Assembly (NCBI GenBank): GCA_016709315.1
Contig: JADJMZ010000003.1
Coordinates: 558,001 to 622,000, forward strand
Origin: Ignavibacteria bacterium
GTDB lineage: Bacteria > Bacteroidota > Ignavibacteria > Tepidaquicellales > Tepidaquicellaceae
Length of the DNA stretch: 64,000 nt
Direction of reading: 5' to 3'
Shown here: piece after piece, positions 9,810-19,177 of the stretch
Position numbering within the stretch: the first letter of the stretch is position 1
Layout of the letters: each line of letters begins with the position of its first letter
Notes under the pieces: model-generated
Databases searched by the model: none
The model's input: only the letters and a program-made list of their open reading frames with translations
What the model was told of the DNA's origin: nothing
Program-made: the position numbers and the translations under genes

Positions 9810-10291
9810 TTAATTTCCCCAGGGTTGACTCATTGAGTTTCCAACAGCAATTAATGCTATAATTAATGCTAAAATTACTAAGAAACCTCCAACCGCTATT
9901 CCCGTCGTCGTAGAATTAGATCCAGTATTTTCCAGGGTTAAAGCTCTGATATCTTTTTCGGAAATTCTTACATTACCCGACTTTACAGCTTTCTGATCTC
10001 CTCCGGATGTGGTTTTAACAGGTTCATCTGTTAAGATCACATACACCAGTGAAGAATCCGTTTCTCTTCTATACTGACAAGTTTTCCTGCGCAGTCAATT
10101 ACAGTTCCGTTTTTTAGTTCTATCTTTTTAATTTCTGCTGTAGATCCGGTTTTAAGATCACCGGGAGGAACGTTATATAGTCCTGTCGTTGTGCATCCAC
10201 TGTAACTACTCATATAAACCAAAACAAGAAAACAATTAAGTATCACTCTGTAAATCTTTATCTTTGAATTGTTAATTTTATTGTAAAACAT
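9810..10291 (-). pseudogene. Frameshifted copy of the small lipoprotein at 10352-10822
   Basis: The gene begins at ATG 10289-10291 (MFYNKINNSKIKIY) with the same GGAGTGATT leader as its neighbour. It reads through a lipobox-like SSYSGC, then shifts frame near 10065. The rest (LVYVILTDEPVKTT to GNSMSQPWGN) continues in another frame and ends with one hydrophobic segment (GFLVILALIIALIAVG). Aligned to the intact copy, SIEE/TDSSLVYVILTD matches WIVKESESSVAFVIAAD across the break. This is a tandem duplicate that has lost its frame, or contains one misread base. Function unknown. Confidence 0.75.
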
Positions 10292-10351
10292 AATCACTCC
10301 TTTTCTTTTGTTTGATTCAAATTACTGATCCCGTTGAGTCTGCGCACTAAG

Positions 10352-10822
10352 TTAATACCTTATTAGAGAACTATGGGCTAATCCGAAGATTATTATTCCA
10401 AGGGTAACCAAAACACCCACAGCTCCAAATCCCACCACATTAGAATCAACTTCTGTATTATCAAATGTTACCTCCTTAATATCCCTCTGGGAAATTCTGG
10501 TATCTTTGAGTTTAGTTGGATTCTGTCCTGAAGAGTCCTGGGTTTTAATTTTATTATCGGCAGCTATTACAAAAGCCACAGATGATTCTGATTCTTTTAC
10601 AATCCAGATTATTTTCCCGGTGCAGTCAATGATAGACCCGTTTTTCAGCTCTAACGTTTTTATATTTGATGCAGGTCCGGGTTCAAAATAATTCGGTGAT
10701 TCAGTATCATTCCCCGGAGCTGCGCAGCTATTGAAACTACTCAGATAAGCTAAAATAAGGAAACAATTAAGTATCACTCTGTAAATCTTTATCTTCGGAT
10801 TATTAATTTTATTGTAAAACAT
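10352..10822 (-). CDS. Small lipoprotein with C-terminal membrane segment, tandem-duplicated
   Basis: About 156 residues. I start at ATG 10820-10822 (MFYNKINNPK), preceded by AAAAGGAGTGATT. The longer frame from 10882 would run through promoter P3. The N-terminus is a lipoprotein signal (LNCFLILAYLSSFNSC). The middle (KTLELKNGSIIDCTGKIIWI and RISQRDIKEVTFDNT) resembles small Bacteroidota proteins that describe a setting through a strand-rich domain. One transmembrane segment (VVGFGAVGVLVTLGIIIFGLA) ends the protein. The shorter 116-residue reading at 11209-11559 has the same plan, with IPVRDIRSVKL before a Gly-rich membrane part, so these may be three relatives. No function assigned. Confidence 0.7.
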   Translation of the reverse strand: MFYNKINNPKIKIYRVILNCFLILAYLSSFNSCAAPGNDTESPNYFEPGPASNIKTLELKNGSIIDCTGKIIWIVKESESSVAFVIAADNKIKTQDSSGQNPTKLKDTRISQRDIKEVTFDNTEVDSNVVGFGAVGVLVTLGIIIFGLAHSSLIRY

Positions 10823-10848
10823 AATCACTCCTTTTCTTTTGTTCTGAT

Positions 10849-10893
10849 CAAAAGTATGAATACTGAAATATACAATTGTCATGGTATTGTCAA
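10849..10893 (-). promoter_or_regulatory. Promoter P3: double GACAAT repeat plus TACTTTTG box
   Basis: Minus strand: TTGACAATACC, ATGACAATTGT, 15 bases, TACTTTTG (10856-10849). It is a perfect TAnnTTTG box placed 26 bases before the ATG at 10822, so the leader is short and the start choice is supported. Confidence 0.8.
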
Positions 10894-10970
10894 AAATTTT
10901 AATAATTATTTATACTTCTTCAAAGCACCATCTCGTGATGTAATGATAAGTGGTTTGATGGAAATTATTA

Positions 10971-11015
10971 TTGACAATTCTGTAACAATTGCAATATTCT
11001 TGATACTTAAATTTC
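10971..11015 (+). promoter_or_regulatory. Promoter P4: double GACAAT repeat plus TAAATTTC box
   Basis: TTGACAATTCT, GTAACAATTGC, 15 bases, TAAATTTC (11008-11015). It keeps the exact spacing of the family and points at the broken gene starting at 11059, divergent from P3. Confidence 0.65.
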
Positions 11016-11058
11016 AATAAGAAAGGCGCACAGGTTATTAATCTTTAATTTTATCAAT

Positions 11059-11559
11059 ATGAAAAGTGTAATTATTATTGCAATACCCTTATAATTACAA
11101 ATACATATTCAAACAATTCCGATTCGAATGTGTTTTGAAAATTAATACTGCAGAAAGTGCTGACACGACTTTGAAAGGAACTTTAGTCAGCGACAGTGCT
11201 GTAAAGCTTTGTCTGTAACTTCCCTTTATTGCACAGTTACAACAAATTCATTTAAAGTTTATAAGAATGTGAAACTGTCAGAACTGAGTGATTCCAGTGT
11301 CAAAATATTTATTGGCAGTAAATCAAAAGAAATTCCTGTCAGAGATATCAGATCGGTTAAATTAAATAAGAGTGGATTCTGGAAAGGAGCAAGATATGGA
11401 GCTGGCGGAGCTATGGCCATAGGACTGATCATTGGATTAATTGATACAACAGGTGAGTATTTACGGGATGGAATTAAAATCGGGCTGCTTCTTGCTATAC
11501 CTTTAGGCATTGGCACAGGCATATTCTATGAAATTAAAATTGACAAAAATTTGATCTGA
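11059..11559 (+). pseudogene. Decayed small membrane protein gene
   Basis: Promoter P4 is followed by ATG 11059 and a signal-peptide-like start (MKSVIIIAIPL) that stops at once. A second frame continues IITNTYSNNSDSNVF, and a third reads NTAESADTTLKGTLVSDSAV. The longest piece, 11209-11559 from a TTG, gives SVKIFIGSKSKEIPVRDIRSVKL and then a Gly-rich hydrophobic tail (GGAMAIGLIIGLID, IKIGLLLAIPLGIGTGIFY). Read together the pieces form one plausible exported protein of about 165 residues with several frame breaks. If one accepts only intact frames, the 116-residue piece is the gene. Similar in plan to the neighbouring lipoproteins. Confidence 0.55.
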
Positions 11560-11698
11560 GCAAATTAGATTTTCAGGCAAGAGAAAAAAATCAAATACAT
11601 AATCAGAACTTTTCAGTCCGGGTAATTTCTGGTATGGTTATTGATTAATAAATTTTAACAAATATAATTGAATTGGAATGCAAATTTGTTTTCATCAA

Positions 11699-11862
11699 TT
11701 CATTTTCAACTTTCAGCATTCAACTTTCAACTTTCAACTTTCAACTTTCAACTTTCAGCCAACTTTCAGCTTTCAACTTTCACCCCTCACCTTTCCCCCT
11801 CCCCCTTCCCCCCTTCTTTCCTCTTTCCACTTTCAACTTTCAACTTTTAACTTTCAGCTATT
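11699..11862. repeat. Heptamer array (TTTCAAC words)
   Basis: A pyrimidine-rich run of TTTCAAC copies, broken by TTTCAGC variants and a C/T-rich middle, fills the gap between the broken membrane gene and the 3' end of sthA. Apparent plus-strand ORFs here are artefacts of the repeat. The period is 7. Confidence 0.8.
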
Positions 11863-13290
11863 CAGCTTCTTAGGATTCTTTATATTCTTACCGCTTATGT
11901 TTCCTAATCCGTCATAAGCAGCATACTTGTAAAGATCATGGTAAGTAGGATAGTTAAAAACAGTCGCTATCATCTGATCAAGTGTTTTCCTGTCCTGAAC
12001 AAGCGTCATTCCGTAATGAATGAGTTCGGTAGCGATCCTTCCTATAATGTGAACGCCGAGAATTACTTTAGACTCATTATCAAAAACTAATTTAAGAAAG
12101 CCGTCGTCAGGAGAGCCCTGTATCTTTCCGCGCGCTGTATCGCGAACTCTGCTGATACCTGTGTTATATGATATAGCTTTTTTTTCGGCTTCGTGTTCAG
12201 TCAATCCTACCATCGAGACTTCAGGAACTGTGTAAATTCCGTATGGAAAAATCTTCTGCATGGAATCCAGATCACCGGTATTGTACATGTGCGATATCGC
12301 AACTCTTCCCTGATCCATACTCGTGCTTGCAAGCGCAGGAAAACCAATGACATCACCTACTGCATAAATATGCGGAATGTTTGTTCTGTAATTCTCATTG
12401 ACTAAAACAATCTCACGTTCACCTGTTTCCACGCCGGCTTTATCGCAATTAAGTCCGCTGATATTTCCGCTTCTTCCCGCAGCATAAAGCACCATATCGG
12501 TTTCCAGTTCGTCACCGTTCCTGAGAGTTAATCTTATGAGATCTTTTTTCTTTCTTAGGTTTTTTGTAATCAGTAATTGAAGTATTGAAAAGAATTTCAA
12601 TTTCCTGTTTCTTCATTTGCTTAACAAGCGCTTCAGCAATTTCAGTATCAAGAAATGGAAGTATCGTATCTCTGTTATTGATAAGATAAACTTTTACACC
12701 CATTGCAGCATAGATGGTCGCATATTCGCAGCCAATAACTCCGGCGCCGATTACACAAAGAGATTTTGGAAAACGCTTCATTTTCAAAATGGTATCGGAG
12801 TCATGAATTCTTTTTCCGTCAAAAGGAATCTCCGGAGGATTTACAGGATATGAACCTGTTGCTAAAGAATATTTTTTCCTGAAATTATAGTTTCTTCGTC
12901 ACCTTTGATAAGTATCTGGTGCTTGTCAATAAATGAACCGAATCCCCTGTAAACATCTACCTTATGTCTGAGAAAATTATTTTCAACTTCTTCCTGCATA
13001 TCAATTCTCGCGATATCTCTTCTGTAAGTAAACTGTTTATGTTTGGTCTTCGTCAGACGTTTATCGGACTGCTCAAATATTTGCTTTTCATATACACGTG
13101 AAAAATAGAGCGCGGTTTCTTTAAGAGCTTTTGAAGGAAGCGTACCCGTCTGAACACCTGCTCCGCCTGCATTCGGAGATTTCTCTATCATTGCAACTTT
13201 CTTTCCGAAGTATGCCGCCTTGACCGCGGCTTTCTCGCCTGCAGGACCCGAACCAATAACTATAAGATCGTAAGATTTATTATTTTCCAT
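11854..13290 (-). CDS. sthA: SthA-like soluble NAD(P) transhydrogenase, broken by two frameshifts
   Basis: A pyridine-nucleotide-disulfide-oxidoreductase-fold flavoprotein of about 478 residues. The first third (12862-13290, start at MENNKSYD) has the FAD dinucleotide motif GSGPAGEKAA and GTLPSKALKE. The redox CxxxxC of lipoamide dehydrogenase is absent, as in SthA. The second piece carries the NAD(P) motif GAGVIGCEYATIYAAMG. The third has the second FAD motif YAVGDVIGFPALAS and the dimerisation domain (YTVPEVSMVGLTE, NYPTYHDLYKYAAYDGL). The breaks fall in A-runs (read on the minus strand) near 12878 and near 12545, and both sides stay well conserved, so misread homopolymers are likely. The enzyme balances NADH and NADPH. 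It stands divergent from the hdr-flox operon, which also handles NAD(P)H. Confidence 0.85.
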
Positions 13291-13337
13291 TAGAAATAAA
13301 ATTAAAAAAAATCTGAAATAATTTAGAGATAACAATT

Positions 13338-13704
13338 AAAAAGATGAAGTCAAATAAATTATTGATGACTCTGCTTTCAGTACAACATCATTGATAAAAA
13401 ATCATATCCGATCCAAAACAATTGAATGGAAATTTTGAGATAAACTTCTTCAATGGTTTCCAACTTATATTGAATGGGTATTGATGAACGCAGTTGTAAG
13501 ACCTCCCCTGCCCGCCTTCAAGGGGCTTCCCCTCCTTTTCAAAGGAGGGGGATTGAGGGGGTGGTCGCTATTTATTTTTAAGACAACTATTTAAATGAGA
13601 AAGTTAGGGTGGTTGAATTTAAATCTTAGATATTAATGTAAAAAGATGAAGTCAAATAAATTATTGATGACTCTGCTTTCAGTACAACATCATTGATAAA
13701 AAAT
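13338..13704. repeat. 65-bp direct repeats flanking a GC-rich hairpin
   Basis: An identical 65-bp block (starting AAAAAGATGAAGTC, ending GATAAAAAAT) occurs at 13338-13402 and 13640-13704. Between them, 13500-13566 is a GC-rich imperfect palindrome (GACCTCCCC ... GGGGGTGGTC) related to the hairpin at 2214-2261, with short AGTTGT inverted ends at about 13492 and 13584. The arrangement looks like an insertion that duplicated flanking sequence. The whole sits in the 572-bp gap between sthA and hdrC. Confidence 0.75.
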
Positions 13705-13719
13705 ATTGAAGTTCATTCA

Positions 13720-13758
13720 GATTGTCATTTCACTATTCATCTGATTTTTGTACTTTTG
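13720..13758 (+). promoter_or_regulatory. Probable promoter of the hdr-flox operon
   Basis: TACTTTTG at 13751-13758 fits the TAnnTTTG box of Bacteroidota sigma factors. An ATTGTCATTTC stretch lies 15-25 bases upstream. It shares only one GACAAT-like half with P1-P8, so it is a weaker call. The hdrC start follows about 100 bases downstream. Confidence 0.45.
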
Positions 13759-13862
13759 TATACAATAAAACAGAAGAAATGCTTCTGATGATTTTAAGCA
13801 GATTCATCCTGAACTATTGAATGATATGCGGTAATTTTTAGAGTCGAAAGGCGGATGAAATT

Positions 13863-14497
13863 ATGTCAGCAAATGATTTAAAAGCTTCAAAAAACTTCAG
13901 TCAAGTTTTATATCTCCAACTCCTCAAGGAGGTCCTGGTCAGGATCATATTAACAAAACAGATCATATACGGGAACACAATATTGCAGATGAAATTTCTG
14001 AAAGAACTTTTCAGGATGTGAGTCTCTGTTATCAGTGCGGAAAATGCTCTGCAGGATGTCCGGTAAGATATTACATGGACATTGCACCGAATAAAGTCGT
14101 AAGATTAATTCAGTTGGGATTTTATGAAGATGCTCTTAAATCTGATACACCATGGCTTTGCGCCGGATGTCTGACCTGTTCCACAAGATGTCCTAAGGAA
14201 TTTGATTTAGCAAAGTTCATGGATGCAGTCCGGGAAATTGCTTTAGAAAAAGGAGTTGAGATCAGTCAGAAAAACATAATTAAATTTCACAATGCTTTTC
14301 TTGATCAGATAAAAAGTCACGGAAGGTCTTATGAAGTCGGACTTGTTGCAGAATATAAAATGAAAACTATGGATCTTTTTCAGGATGTAGATTCAGCTCC
14401 AGGCATGTTCTTCAAAGGCAAATTAGGATTATTACCACACAATATTAAAGACAGAAAAGGCGTCAAAAGTATTTTTAAGAAGACGTCAGGCAAATGA
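13863..14497 (+). CDS. hdrC: HdrC-like heterodisulfide reductase iron-sulfur subunit
   Basis: The intact part (14018-14497) has two 4Fe-4S ferredoxin motifs, CYQCGKCSAGCP and CAGCLTCSTRCP, characteristic of HdrC. The GTG at 14018 cuts straight into the first cluster, so the real start lies upstream. ATG 13863 (MSANDLKASKNFSQV) with an AAAGGCGG ribosome site reads in another frame until a break near 13905 (GTTTTA). Beyond it the expected sequence continues (SPTPQGGPGQDHINK ... ERTFQDV). One missing or extra base therefore separates the two parts of a protein of about 211 residues. HdrC passes electrons between HdrA and HdrB. It overlaps the hdrB leader, and its stop precedes the hdrB ATG by about 30 bases. 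Confidence 0.88.
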
Positions 14498-14526
14498 TTT
14501 ATATGACCTCTATGGAGGAGGTAATT

Positions 14527-15405
14527 ATGAAATACGGATATTTTCCCGGTTGCTCGCAAACGGGTTCAGCTAAAGAATATGACATCTCTCTCAGGAAAGT
14601 AATTGAGAAACTCGGCGCATCATTTGATGAGATCAATGACTGGTCCTGCTGCGGAGCTACATCCGCTCACGTTACAAATCATAAATTATCGTCAGCTCTT
14701 GCAATGCGTAACGTAATGCTTGCCGGACAGCAGGGTCTTGAAAACATGGTAGCTCCCTGCGCTGCCTGCTATAACCGGCTGATTACATCTCAGTATGAAA
14801 TTGCAAATCACCCGGAGATAAGAAATGAAACTGAAGAGTTGTTATCAGCAAAATTTGAGAAAGACATAAAGGTTATAAATATACTTGAACTCTTTCTGAA
14901 GATCGGCATTAATAAGATCACTGAAAACAGGAAGCGTGAATTAAGCGAACTTAAGGTCGCCTGCTATTACGGTTGCCTGCTTGTTCGTCCTGCAGCAATA
15001 ACAAAGTTCGATGATGCCGAGCAGCCGGTTTCAATGGAAAAAATTGTAGAGTCAACAGGCGCAAAGACAGTTGACTGGAATTACAAAGTCGAATGCTGCG
15101 GAGCCGCGCATTCGGTTGCAAGAAGAGATATTGTAGTGGATCTTTCAAAAAAGATAATTGAAGACGCACGATCTCACGGAGCGAATATAATGGCAGTTGC
15201 CTGCCCGATGTGTCATACAAATCTTGACATGAGACAGAGAGCTATGAAGAGAGCTTATCCGGGTCATGAGGAATTTCCGGTATTGTATCTGACGGAACTT
15301 ATAGGACTTGCTCTCGGGATGAACGAGCATGAGCTTGGAATAGATCTACACTATATTAATTATAAATATACTGATCCGGTATTGGATAATTCAGTTATAA
15401 GATGA
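14527..15405 (+). CDS. hdrB: HdrB-like heterodisulfide reductase catalytic subunit
   Basis: 292 residues from ATG 14527 (MKYGYFPGCSQTGSA), chosen because GGAGGAGG lies immediately before it; an upstream ATG at 14494 is less likely. The two cysteine-rich CCG domains that hold the noncubane 4Fe-4S clusters are present: CCGATSAH (41 onward) with CAACYNRL, and CYYGCLLVRP with VECCGAAHS and CPMCHTNLDMR. HdrB is the disulfide-reducing subunit. Outside methanogens the natural substrate is unsettled; DsrC or another protein thiol has been proposed in sulfate reducers. No dsrC gene is visible in this window. Confidence 0.92.
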   Translation: MKYGYFPGCSQTGSAKEYDISLRKVIEKLGASFDEINDWSCCGATSAHVTNHKLSSALAMRNVMLAGQQGLENMVAPCAACYNRLITSQYEIANHPEIRNETEELLSAKFEKDIKVINILELFLKIGINKITENRKRELSELKVACYYGCLLVRPAAITKFDDAEQPVSMEKIVESTGAKTVDWNYKVECCGAAHSVARRDIVVDLSKKIIEDARSHGANIMAVACPMCHTNLDMRQRAMKRAYPGHEEFPVLYLTELIGLALGMNEHELGIDLHYINYKYTDPVLDNSVIR

Positions 15406-15417
15406 GGAGTTTTAAAA

Positions 15418-17414
15418 ATGAAAATCGGAGTTTTTATTTGTCATTGCGGCGAAAACATAAGCAGGACTGTTGACTGTCCTCGTGTCGCAAGAGTTTGTGA
15501 AAGTTATCCGGCGTTGAATACGCTGTAGATTATAAATATATGTGCTCTGACCCCGGTCAGAATATGATCCGGGACGCAATTCGTGATAAAGGACTTGATG
15601 CAATAGTTGTTGGATCCTGTTCGCCGCACATGCACGAACGAACCTTCCGCAATGCCGCAGTCTCTGCGGGAATAAATCCATTCTTAGTTGAAATTGCAAA
15701 TCTGCGCGAGCACTGCTCGTGGGTTCACGATGATTTAGAGGCTGCAACACAGAAAGCCATTGAGCTTGTCCGGATGGCGATAGAAAAAGTAAAGCGCGAT
15801 AAGCCGTTAACCAAGATAAGCGTTCCTGTAACAAAGAGAGTTCTTGTGATCGGCGGCGGCATTGCAGGAATACAGGCGGCTCTGGATACAGCTAATGCAG
15901 GATATGAAGTTGTGCTTGTAGAAAAAGAACCTTCCATCGGAGGGCACATGAGTCAGCTTTCAGAAACATTCCCTACGCTTGACTGTTCGCAGTGCATACT
16001 TACTCCGAGAATGGTGGAAGTCCATCAGCATCCGAAGATAAAACTTATGACATATTCCGAAGTTGTGAAGATCGAAGGATTCATCGGCAACTTCAAAGCT
16101 ACCATTAAAAAGAAAGCCCGTCACATCAATGAAGATCTGTGTTCGGGATGCGGACTTTGCATTACAAAATGTCCTACAAAGAAAAAAGCATATAACTCAT
16201 TCGAAGAAGATCTTGCATTCAGACCTGCAGTGTATATTCCGTTCCCGCAGGCGGTTCCGAATATTCCTGTCATAGATGAAACAATCTGTATGTATTACAA
16301 AAACGGCAAGTGCGGAATGTGCGTGAAAGTTTGTGACAGAGGGGCGATAGATTTTGATCAGAAGGATACAATGCTTGTTGCCGATATCGGTGCAATTATT
16401 GTAGCGACGGGATTCAAACTTTATAACATTGATAAGAAATCACCTGATTCCAGATATAAAGGATATGGCGAATACGGATACGGAAAATACAGAGACGTAA
16501 TTGACGGTCTGCAGTTTGAAAGAATCGCAAGCGCTTCAGGTCCGACATCCGGAGAGATAAAGCGTCCGTCAGACGGAAAAGTCCCGAAGAAGATAGTATT
16601 TATACAGTGTGTCGGTTCGAGAGATGATTCAAAGGGAATTTCCTACTGCAGTAAAATATGCTGTATGTACACTGCAAAGCATGCAATGCTTTACAAGCAC
16701 AAAGTGCATGACGGTGAAGCATATATTTTCTATATGGATATCCGTGCGGGAGGAAAGATGTATGAAGAGTTTGTAAGACGTGCTATAGAGGAAGACGATG
16801 TGAAATACATTCGCGGAAGAGTTTCCAGAATTTACGAAGAGAACGGAAAGTATATTGTAAAAGGCGAAGACACAATTGCCGGAATGCCGGTTGAGATAGA
16901 TGCTGATTTAGTTGTCCTCGCGACAGCAATGATACCGCAGGATAATTCAGCAGCACTTGCAAGGACGATAGGAATTCCTTATGACAAATACGGATTCTTC
17001 AATGAAGCTCATCCGAAGTTAAGACCTGTTGAAAGCACAACCGCAGGAGTATTCTTAGCAGGCGCTTGTCAGTCACCGAGGGATATTCCGGAGTCAGTTG
17101 CAATGGCTTCTGCAGCGGCATGTAAGGCAACTATACTTCTTTCTTCAGACACTCTTGAACGCGAACCTGTCGTGGCAAAAGTAAATGAAGATCTTTGCGC
17201 AGGATGTTTTTATTGTAAAAAAGTATGTCCTTTCGGAGCTATTGAAGTGAAGGATGTTAAAGATTTGAACGGGATCGTTTACAAAGAGGTCGCTTACATT
17301 AATCAGGGAGTTTGTCAGGGATGCGGAACTTGCACGGCAACGTGTTTGTCGAAATCAATTGAGCTGGCGGGATTTAATAATGAGGAGATATTTGCGGAGA
17401 TAGCTGCTCTTTGA
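15418..17414 (+). CDS. hdrA: HdrA-like flavin-bifurcating subunit (one frameshift near the 5' end)
   Basis: The protein starts at ATG 15418 (MKIGVFICHCGENISRTV) with an upstream GAGGAG. A base is missing near 15511 (TATCCGGCG), after which the frame 15540-17414 continues with the expected YKYMCSDPGQNMIRDAI. Corrected length is about 665 residues. Domains in order: the N-terminal cysteine-rich region, the FAD-binding GGGIAGIQAALDTANAGYEV, a 4Fe-4S pair (CSGCGLCITKCP with CGMCVKVCDRG), a thioredoxin-reductase-like FAD core (VFLAGACQSPRDIPESVAMA) and a C-terminal ferredoxin with two clusters (CAGCFYCKKVCP, CQGCGTCTATC). HdrA carries the bifurcating FAD that splits hydride electrons between ferredoxin and HdrC-HdrB. 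It is followed by a repeat array, not directly by floxD. Confidence 0.92.
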
Positions 17415-17521
17415 GCAGTTAGGCAGTTGAGCAGTTAGCAGTTAGGCAGTTAGTAATTAATAATTAGCAATTAACAATTAGCAATTAACAATTAGCAATT
17501 AACAATTAGCAATTAGAAATT
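17415..17521. repeat. Repeat array inside the hdr-flox operon
   Basis: Copies of AGGCAGTTGAGCAGTT give way to alternating AATTAGC and AATTAAC heptamers (a 14-bp double unit). The array begins at the hdrA stop and ends just before floxD, so it interrupts an otherwise tight operon. Confidence 0.85.
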
Positions 17522-17527
17522 AATATT

Positions 17528-18028
17528 ATGGATAAGGAAAAATGGGAACCGAAGATAGCGGCTTTTGTATGCAACTGGTGTACATATACAGGAGCTGATC
17601 TGGCAGGAACTTCACGGATGAAATATCCTGCAAATGCAAAGATGATCCGCGTGATGTGCTCAGGCAGCATAGATCCTGTTTTTATAATCAAAGCATTCGA
17701 AAGGGGAGCGGACGGAGTACTTGTTTCCGGATGTCATCCGAATGACTGTCACTATAATGCAGGAAATTTTCACGCACGCAGGAGGTGGGATTTTTTTCAT
17801 GAACTGCTTGACTTCATTGGCATTGAAAAGGACAGACTTCAGTTCTCCTGGATATCAGCATCAGAAGGTAAGAAGTTTGCAGATGTGATAGAAAAAGTAA
17901 CCAAAGACATAAAAGCGCTGGGACCATTCACGGCATATAAAAAAATGAATTCAGAGTTCACAGCGATGTTTCCTGAAATACCGGAAGCAGATAAAGAAAT
18001 TGTAATCAAAGAAAAGGAGACTGTCTGA
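17528..18028 (+). CDS. floxD: FloxD/MvhD-like hydrogenase iron-sulfur (delta) subunit
   Basis: 166 residues of the MvhD/FrhD-type family. Conserved cysteines are in FVCNWCTYTGADLAG, RVMCSGSIDP and VSGCHPNDCHY, which bind a 2Fe-2S cluster. The MvhD protein sends electrons from the dehydrogenase to HdrA. The product lacks a hydrogenase partner here; instead the neighbours are the flavin oxidoreductase genes, which fits the FloxD role. Its stop overlaps the floxC start by one base, indicating coupling. The symbol is assigned by domain and gene order. Confidence 0.88.
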   Translation: MDKEKWEPKIAAFVCNWCTYTGADLAGTSRMKYPANAKMIRVMCSGSIDPVFIIKAFERGADGVLVSGCHPNDCHYNAGNFHARRRWDFFHELLDFIGIEKDRLQFSWISASEGKKFADVIEKVTKDIKALGPFTAYKKMNSEFTAMFPEIPEADKEIVIKEKETV

Positions 18029-18911
18029 TGGAAGAGTTAAGAGAATATGCAAAAGAACTTCTTGAGAAAGGAGAAGTTGCGGCAGTGATCGGATACACTC
18101 AGGTGACGGAAAGAAGAACCAAGCCAATAATTATAACTGATCCGGCGGATTCATCGAAGTTAGTTTTCAATGAATACTGTCTGAACAATCTGTCGGTCTA
18201 TCTTACAAAAGCAAGAATTAATGCAATGTGCAGAACTAAAGACAAGATCATGAAACTTGCGATCTGCGCAAAGCCGTGTGATGTACATTCCATCGTTGCT
18301 TTGATACAGGAAAACCAGGTTCACAGAAATGATATTGTCATAATTAGTTTTAACTGTCACGGCGCAGTGAAAGATTTCGGATATGAATTCAACGGAGAAA
18401 ATCTGGCTTCCAAATGCATTACCTGTGAAACGCACAAGCCGTTATATTTTGATAAGATATTCGGAGAAGAGAAGGAAACTCCGAAAGCAAGTGACGCTGC
18501 TCTTGCAAGAATAGAAGAACTGGAAAGCATGACACATGAAGAAAGGTTTGAATACTTTAAGAAGGAGTTTGATAAATGTATAAAATGTTATGCCTGCGCG
18601 CTGTGTGTCCGCTTTGCTATTGTCAGAGATGCATTACTGACAAGGCAATACCACGATGGATAGAATCAAGTTCGCATCAGAGAGGAAATTTCGCCTGGAA
18701 TATCGTAAGAGCATTTCATCTCAGCGCAAGATGTACGGGCTGCGGCGAATGCGACCGCGCATGTCCGATGGATATTCCTCTGTCATTGATCAACAGAAGA
18801 ATGGCAATGGAAGCAAAGAAATCATTTTCGTATGTATCGGGCAGAAGTTTAGAGACACCGACTCTTGTGGGAAGTTTTAATGAAAAGGACAGTGATGAAT
18901 TGTTTATGTAA
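18028..18911 (+). CDS. floxC: FloxC-like 4Fe-4S oxidoreductase subunit (frameshifted)
   Basis: Two overlapping frames make one protein of about 294 residues. The first (18028-18663) resembles the F420 hydrogenase/formate dehydrogenase beta family (KLAICAKPCDVHSIVALIQ, VIISFNCHGA), then loses the frame near 18599 within GCCTGCGCGCTG. The second (18576-18911) resumes exactly where the cluster motif should continue, giving KCYACRAVCPLCYCQRC once a C is restored. A second ferredoxin motif CTGCGECDRACP follows. The order hdrC-hdrB-hdrA-floxD-floxC-floxB-floxA is the mirror of the floxABCD-hdrABC order described in sulfate reducers. The break is probably a misread base. Confidence 0.82.
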
Positions 18912-18946
18912 GTTAAAAGTTAAAAGTTAAAAGTTTTTTACCCCTC

Positions 18947-19133
18947 GTTCCCAATCTCCTGATTGGGAACGGAAGACAGCGAGATCTCTGAAAAGGAAAT
19001 AGTAATAGTATCCCAATCAGGAGATTGGGATACAGGAAAAAAGTTTAAAGTAAAAACTTTGGGGGGGGGGGGGGGGTTGGGACAGGAAAAATTAAAGAAC
19101 TTTACTCTCGTTCCCAATCTCCTGATTGGGAAC
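18947..19133. repeat. REP-like palindromes and a 16-G run between floxC and floxB
   Basis: Three copies of a 24- to 26-bp palindrome with core CCCAATCTCCTGATTGGG lie at 18947-18970, 19008-19033 (reverse orientation, with T/A in place of the outer bases) and 19110-19133. A homopolymer of 16 G occupies 19061-19076, and AGTTAAA repeats precede the first copy. Each palindrome would fold as a hairpin of about 10 bp. The insert splits the operon just before floxB. Confidence 0.88.
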
Positions 19134-19177
19134 TGAGAATACTGATAGTATTATGTTAACACTAAAGGAATTTTAAA

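Noticed and set aside
11668..11917. Overlapping plus-strand ORFs rich in Ser/Phe/Gln/Leu
   Set aside because: They translate a TTTCAAC heptamer array in three frames and have no start signal.
14951..15834. Minus-strand frames within hdrB and hdrA (14951-15220, 15412-15834)
   Set aside because: They overlap strongly conserved cluster-binding sequence on the other strand and have no start signals or recognisable domains.
15511..18605. Programmed ribosomal frameshifting in hdrA and floxC
   Set aside because: No slippery heptamer with downstream structure, and the product would only be completed by a shift in a cluster motif. Misread bases explain the pattern more simply.
19061..19076. Sixteen-G run as a definite phase-variation switch
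   Set aside because: It lies between genes and not within a coding region; long G-runs are also often misread, so I mention it only as a possibility.
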